Of a DNA stretch of 10,000 nt, positions 7,788 to 10,000 are shown piece after piece (positions within the stretch are counted from its first letter, which is position 1; every line of letters begins with the position of its first letter). This DNA is from Magnetospirillum sp. (GTDB lineage: Bacteria; Pseudomonadota; Alphaproteobacteria; Rhodospirillales; Magnetospirillaceae), in assembly GCA_020217035.1 (NCBI GenBank), contig JAIWOG010000267.1, positions 1 through 10,000 on the forward strand, read 5' to 3'. Below the pieces are notes generated by a model, which saw only the letters and a program-made list of their open reading frames with translations, had not been told where the DNA came from and ran no database searches. Position numbers and translations under genes: made by a program.

Positions 7788-9473
7788 TCATGCCCCAGGC
7801 AGCAGGATGTGGAACGTACAGCCCTGGCCCAGTTGCGATTCGATCCAGATACGCCCGCCATGCATCTCGACAACCTTGCGGCAGATGGCCAGGCCGATGC
7901 CGCTGCCGGCATAATGGGACCCGGCATGCAGGCGCTCGAACATGCGGAATACCCGTTCATGATATTCTGGGGCCATGCCGATCCCCTGGTCACTGATCCG
8001 TACATGCACCCAATTGTCGGTGACGTCGGCGTCGATCTCCACATGTGGCGGAATACCCGGCTTGGCGAATTTCAGCGCGTTGCCCACCAGATTCTGCAAC
8101 AGGCGCGACAGCGCCTCGCGGTTGCCCGTGACCGGCGGCAGCGCCGCGATCCGGATCTCGGCTTTGGATTCGTCGATCGCCGCCGACAGGGCTTGCCGCG
8201 CTTCCGTCGCCACCTGATCCAACTCCACCACCTCCGACACCTGCTCGCCCCGTCCCAACCGGGCGTAGGACAGCAAGTCGTTGATCTGGCGGCGCATGCG
8301 TTCGGCGCCGTCGATGATGAAGCCGATGAACTCGTCGGCTTCCGCCCCCATTTGTCCGCGATAGCGCCGCGCCAGCAATTGGGCGAAGCTGATGATGGTG
8401 CGCACCGGTTCCTGCAAATCGTGCGAGGCGGCGTAGGCGTATTCCTGCAATTCGGCGTTGGATAGCGCCAGGTCGTGGCTTTTCGCCGCCAACTCGCTTT
8501 GCGTCTTTTGCATTTCGGCGATCTGGCGGTTCATGTCGGCGGCCTGGACGATGAACACACCGGTCAGCGGCCGCAACACCTTGACCAGTCCCAGAACCCC
8601 CAGCCCGACCGCCGCCAACACCGCCACCCCCACCCACAGCACCAGCCGGTCCACATCGGCGGTCACCTCGCGCGACGGCAGTTTCAGCACCATCACCCAA
8701 TCGGTGCCCGGCAAGGTGGCGGCGGCGTGCACCACGTCGCCGACATTGGCCATGCGGACGTCGCCCTGGGTGCGGGCGGCGGCGGTCAGAGCCAAGGTGG
8801 GATCATCCAGCAAAAAGCCCGGATCCGACGCCATCACCACCCGCGAGGTCGCCCCCACCTGGACCAAGGCGGCTTCGGTGCGGCCACGCAATCCGCGCAC
8901 CTGGTCGATGACCGCATGCAAGGACCCGGCATCGACGGCGACCACATCCACGCCCTCGCGCTGGCCGCCGCGTCCTTGGATGGGGGCCTGGACCACCAGC
9001 ACCGCCCCCATCTCCCCTTGTTCCAGGCGCACGCTGATCGGCCCGCCGGCATCACCGGTAACGCCCAGGCCGGTGACCTGCCCCAGGCGGGCGACCACCT
9101 GTCCGTCGGCGGCGACCCGCACCACCCCCAGCATGTCGGGCGACAGGCTGAGCGCGTCGCCCAGCTTGTCGGCGGTGAAGCGGCGCAATTCGTCGAGATC
9201 GACCTCGCCGCGGTTATAGCTTTCCAGTTTCTGGCGGATGACCGTCCGGCTGGTCACCTGCTGGACCAAGCCGATGGCGCGGCCGACCACCTCGCCGCCG
9301 GCCAGCATCTTCAACGTCAGTTCATGGCGCAGCGATTCCTGGGCCTCGTCGCGCAGACGATAGGCCAAGGGCGCTACCGCCAAGGCGGCGACGACGACAC
9401 CCACCATCACCATGGCAAGGATGGCATAAAGCACAATGTTGCGGCGCAAGCGCTCGGCGTCCACGGGCGCCAC
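7788..9473 (-). CDS. Membrane sensor histidine kinase with extracytoplasmic sensor domain
   Basis: This is a 561-residue two-component sensor kinase. A transmembrane helix at about 12-38 and a second at about 277-299 enclose about 238 extracytoplasmic residues. That stretch has a helical start followed by mixed alpha/beta sequence (LGVVRVAADGQVVAR, WVMVLKLPSREV), like a Cache-type ligand sensor, though no ligand can be named. A coiled-coil linker (about 310-345) leads to a phytochrome-kinase-like HisKA box, YAYAASHDLQEPVRTI, with phospho-acceptor H351. The HATPase domain has the N box LLQNLVGNALKFAKPG, G1 DQGIGMA, F box FRMFERLH and G2 GSGIGLAICRKVVEMHGG. All catalytic boxes are present. There is no receiver domain and no response regulator gene in the window, so the partner is unknown. 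The GTG start at 9473 is supported by AGGGGGAG at 9477-9484 and sits just before the first helix. The gene runs convergent to the 147-residue gene. Confidence 0.92.
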   Translation of the reverse strand: MAPVDAERLRRNIVLYAILAMVMVGVVVAALAVAPLAYRLRDEAQESLRHELTLKMLAGGEVVGRAIGLVQQVTSRTVIRQKLESYNRGEVDLDELRRFTADKLGDALSLSPDMLGVVRVAADGQVVARLGQVTGLGVTGDAGGPISVRLEQGEMGAVLVVQAPIQGRGGQREGVDVVAVDAGSLHAVIDQVRGLRGRTEAALVQVGATSRVVMASDPGFLLDDPTLALTAAARTQGDVRMANVGDVVHAAATLPGTDWVMVLKLPSREVTADVDRLVLWVGVAVLAAVGLGVLGLVKVLRPLTGVFIVQAADMNRQIAEMQKTQSELAAKSHDLALSNAELQEYAYAASHDLQEPVRTIISFAQLLARRYRGQMGAEADEFIGFIIDGAERMRRQINDLLSYARLGRGEQVSEVVELDQVATEARQALSAAIDESKAEIRIAALPPVTGNREALSRLLQNLVGNALKFAKPGIPPHVEIDADVTDNWVHVRISDQGIGMAPEYHERVFRMFERLHAGSHYAGSGIGLAICRKVVEMHGGRIWIESQLGQGCTFHILLPGA

Positions 9474-9476
9474 GTT

Positions 9477-9484
9477 CTCCCCCT
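9477..9484 (-). promoter_or_regulatory. Ribosome binding site of the sensor kinase gene
   Basis: Read on the minus strand, AGGGGGAG stands 3 bases before the GTG at 9473 (5 bases from the G-run). It is the strongest ribosome site in the region and decides the GTG start; no ATG is available nearby in frame. Confidence 0.65.
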
Positions 9485-9506
9485 GTCGACGCTCTGGGGC
9501 GACAAG

Positions 9507-9534
9507 ATTAAGCCGGTGGCGCGGCCAATATCAA
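9507..9534 (-). promoter_or_regulatory. Possible promoter of the sensor kinase gene
   Basis: On the minus strand TTGATA (9534-9529) and CTTAAT (9512-9507) are separated by 16 bp, matching the sigma-70 consensus at 5 of 6 and 4 of 6 positions. Transcription would start near 9500, leaving a leader of about 27 bases with the ribosome site. This is a reading by eye only. Confidence 0.38.
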
Positions 9535-9555
9535 TCTCTGCTGAAATATATAGAT

Positions 9556-9575
9556 CGTCTCGCCATCTCGAGACG
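9556..9575. repeat. Inverted repeat in the divergent intergenic region
   Basis: CGTCTCG (9556-9562) and CGAGACG (9569-9575) are perfect complements 6 bp apart. In RNA, A-U and G-U pairs could extend the stem to 10 pairs (9553-9578). It sits between the divergent kinase gene and the right-edge gene, next to an AT-rich stretch (9541-9555). It could be an operator for a dimeric regulator or a leader hairpin; no T-run follows, so it is not a typical terminator. Confidence 0.55.
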
Positions 9576-9623
9576 GTTGGGGCATAGTCTTAAATCCCGT
9601 CGCCGCTCTCCGCCCGTGTCAGC

Positions 9624-10000
9624 ATGCAACTCTTGGAAGTGATCGCCGCAATCCGTCTGCTGGCAACGCAAGGCCGCATGATCGAAGCGGCCAACCTTGC
9701 CCTGATGGCGGTCGAATCCGGTCCACAGGTGTTGGAAACCAACGCCGAAGCCATGTATTTGGGCATCCGGATGCCGGCGGCCACCCGCTTTCAGTTCCTG
9801 AACGAAATCTGCGCCCGTCACCGCGTCGCCGGTCCCGCCCCGCTGCTTGACAAGCTGATCGGGCTGTTCGCCAGCCATCCCGGGCGATACGAGCTGTTTG
9901 CCGCCCTCAGCGTCATCTTGTGTCGGCAGGAATTGCCCGAGCTGGCGATCCAAGCCTTCGGCCAAATCCTGCGCCCGGCCCAAGCCAAGGACGATTGCGT
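9624..10000 (+). CDS. Helical, possibly TPR-like protein (3' end outside window)
   Basis: An open frame starts at the ATG at 9624 (MQLLEVIAAIRLLATQGRM) and runs 125 codons to the right edge without a stop. The first in-frame stop upstream is TAA at 9591, and no other ATG or GTG lies between, so the start is fairly firm even though no good ribosome site is seen. The visible part is strongly helical, with paired amphipathic segments (AANLALMAVESGPQVLE; ELFAALSVILCRQELPELAIQAF) reminiscent of TPR or similar alpha-alpha repeats, and it has no signal peptide. Such repeats often precede a catalytic domain, which here would lie beyond the window. I cannot name the family. The opposite strand is also open over much of this stretch (9531-9983) but its protein is low in family-like pattern and rich in Gln/His/Gly, as expected for a shadow. 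Confidence 0.7.
   Translation, partial: MQLLEVIAAIRLLATQGRMIEAANLALMAVESGPQVLETNAEAMYLGIRMPAATRFQFLNEICARHRVAGPAPLLDKLIGLFASHPGRYELFAALSVILCRQELPELAIQAFGQILRPAQAKDDC

Noticed and set aside
8475..9587. Plus-strand open frame opposite the sensor kinase
   Set aside because: His/Gln-rich shadow; the minus strand has all histidine-kinase boxes and a strong ribosome site.
9531..9983. Minus-strand open frame opposite the right-edge gene
   Set aside because: Less protein-like than the plus-strand helical frame, and it would cross the divergent promoter region.

Overview
The window looks like an ordinary chromosomal segment of a GC-rich alphaproteobacterium. Three features point there: a CckA-type hybrid kinase, a RecA with an alphaproteobacterial N-terminus, and a MutL that carries the endonuclease motif. 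A Rhodospirillales relative such as Magnetospirillum is my best guess, but this is inference from protein character and not a database match. Base composition and codon use appear uniform. I see no insertion sequence, tRNA, rRNA, CRISPR array or phage gene.

Layout. The left edge cuts into a plus-strand gene for a CckA-type sensor kinase with a receiver domain (3-2210). Its stop overlaps the ATG of a 653-residue TPR plus GT41-type (SPINDLY/OGT-like) glycosyltransferase gene (2207-4168), so the two are probably one transcript. A 117-bp gap follows. It holds a cluster of GAAC/GTTC half-sites that resembles a LexA-controlled region and a perfect 14-bp palindrome, and it leads into recA (4286-5362), which ends in a clear intrinsic terminator (5392-5425). 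mutL (5439-7250, minus) is convergent with recA. Divergent from mutL is a small gene for an unrecognised 147-residue protein with one membrane anchor (7341-7784). Its stop lies only 3 bp from the stop of a convergent minus-strand gene for a membrane sensor histidine kinase (7788-9473). A 150-bp divergent region with a 7-bp-arm inverted repeat separates that kinase from a helical, possibly TPR-like protein gene that runs off the right edge (9624-10000).

How the genes fit together. recA and mutL are both DNA-maintenance genes, but they face each other and so are not one operon. CckA feeds the ChpT-CtrA/CpdR cell-cycle phosphorelay in alphaproteobacteria. Its coupling to a predicted protein glycosyltransferase is the least expected arrangement here. 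The kinase at 7788-9473 has no response regulator beside it inside the window.

I did not find a convincing new multi-gene system. The points most worth following are the cckA-glycosyltransferase coupling, the unusual half-site spacing upstream of recA with the palindrome in its leader, and the unidentified 147-residue anchored protein.
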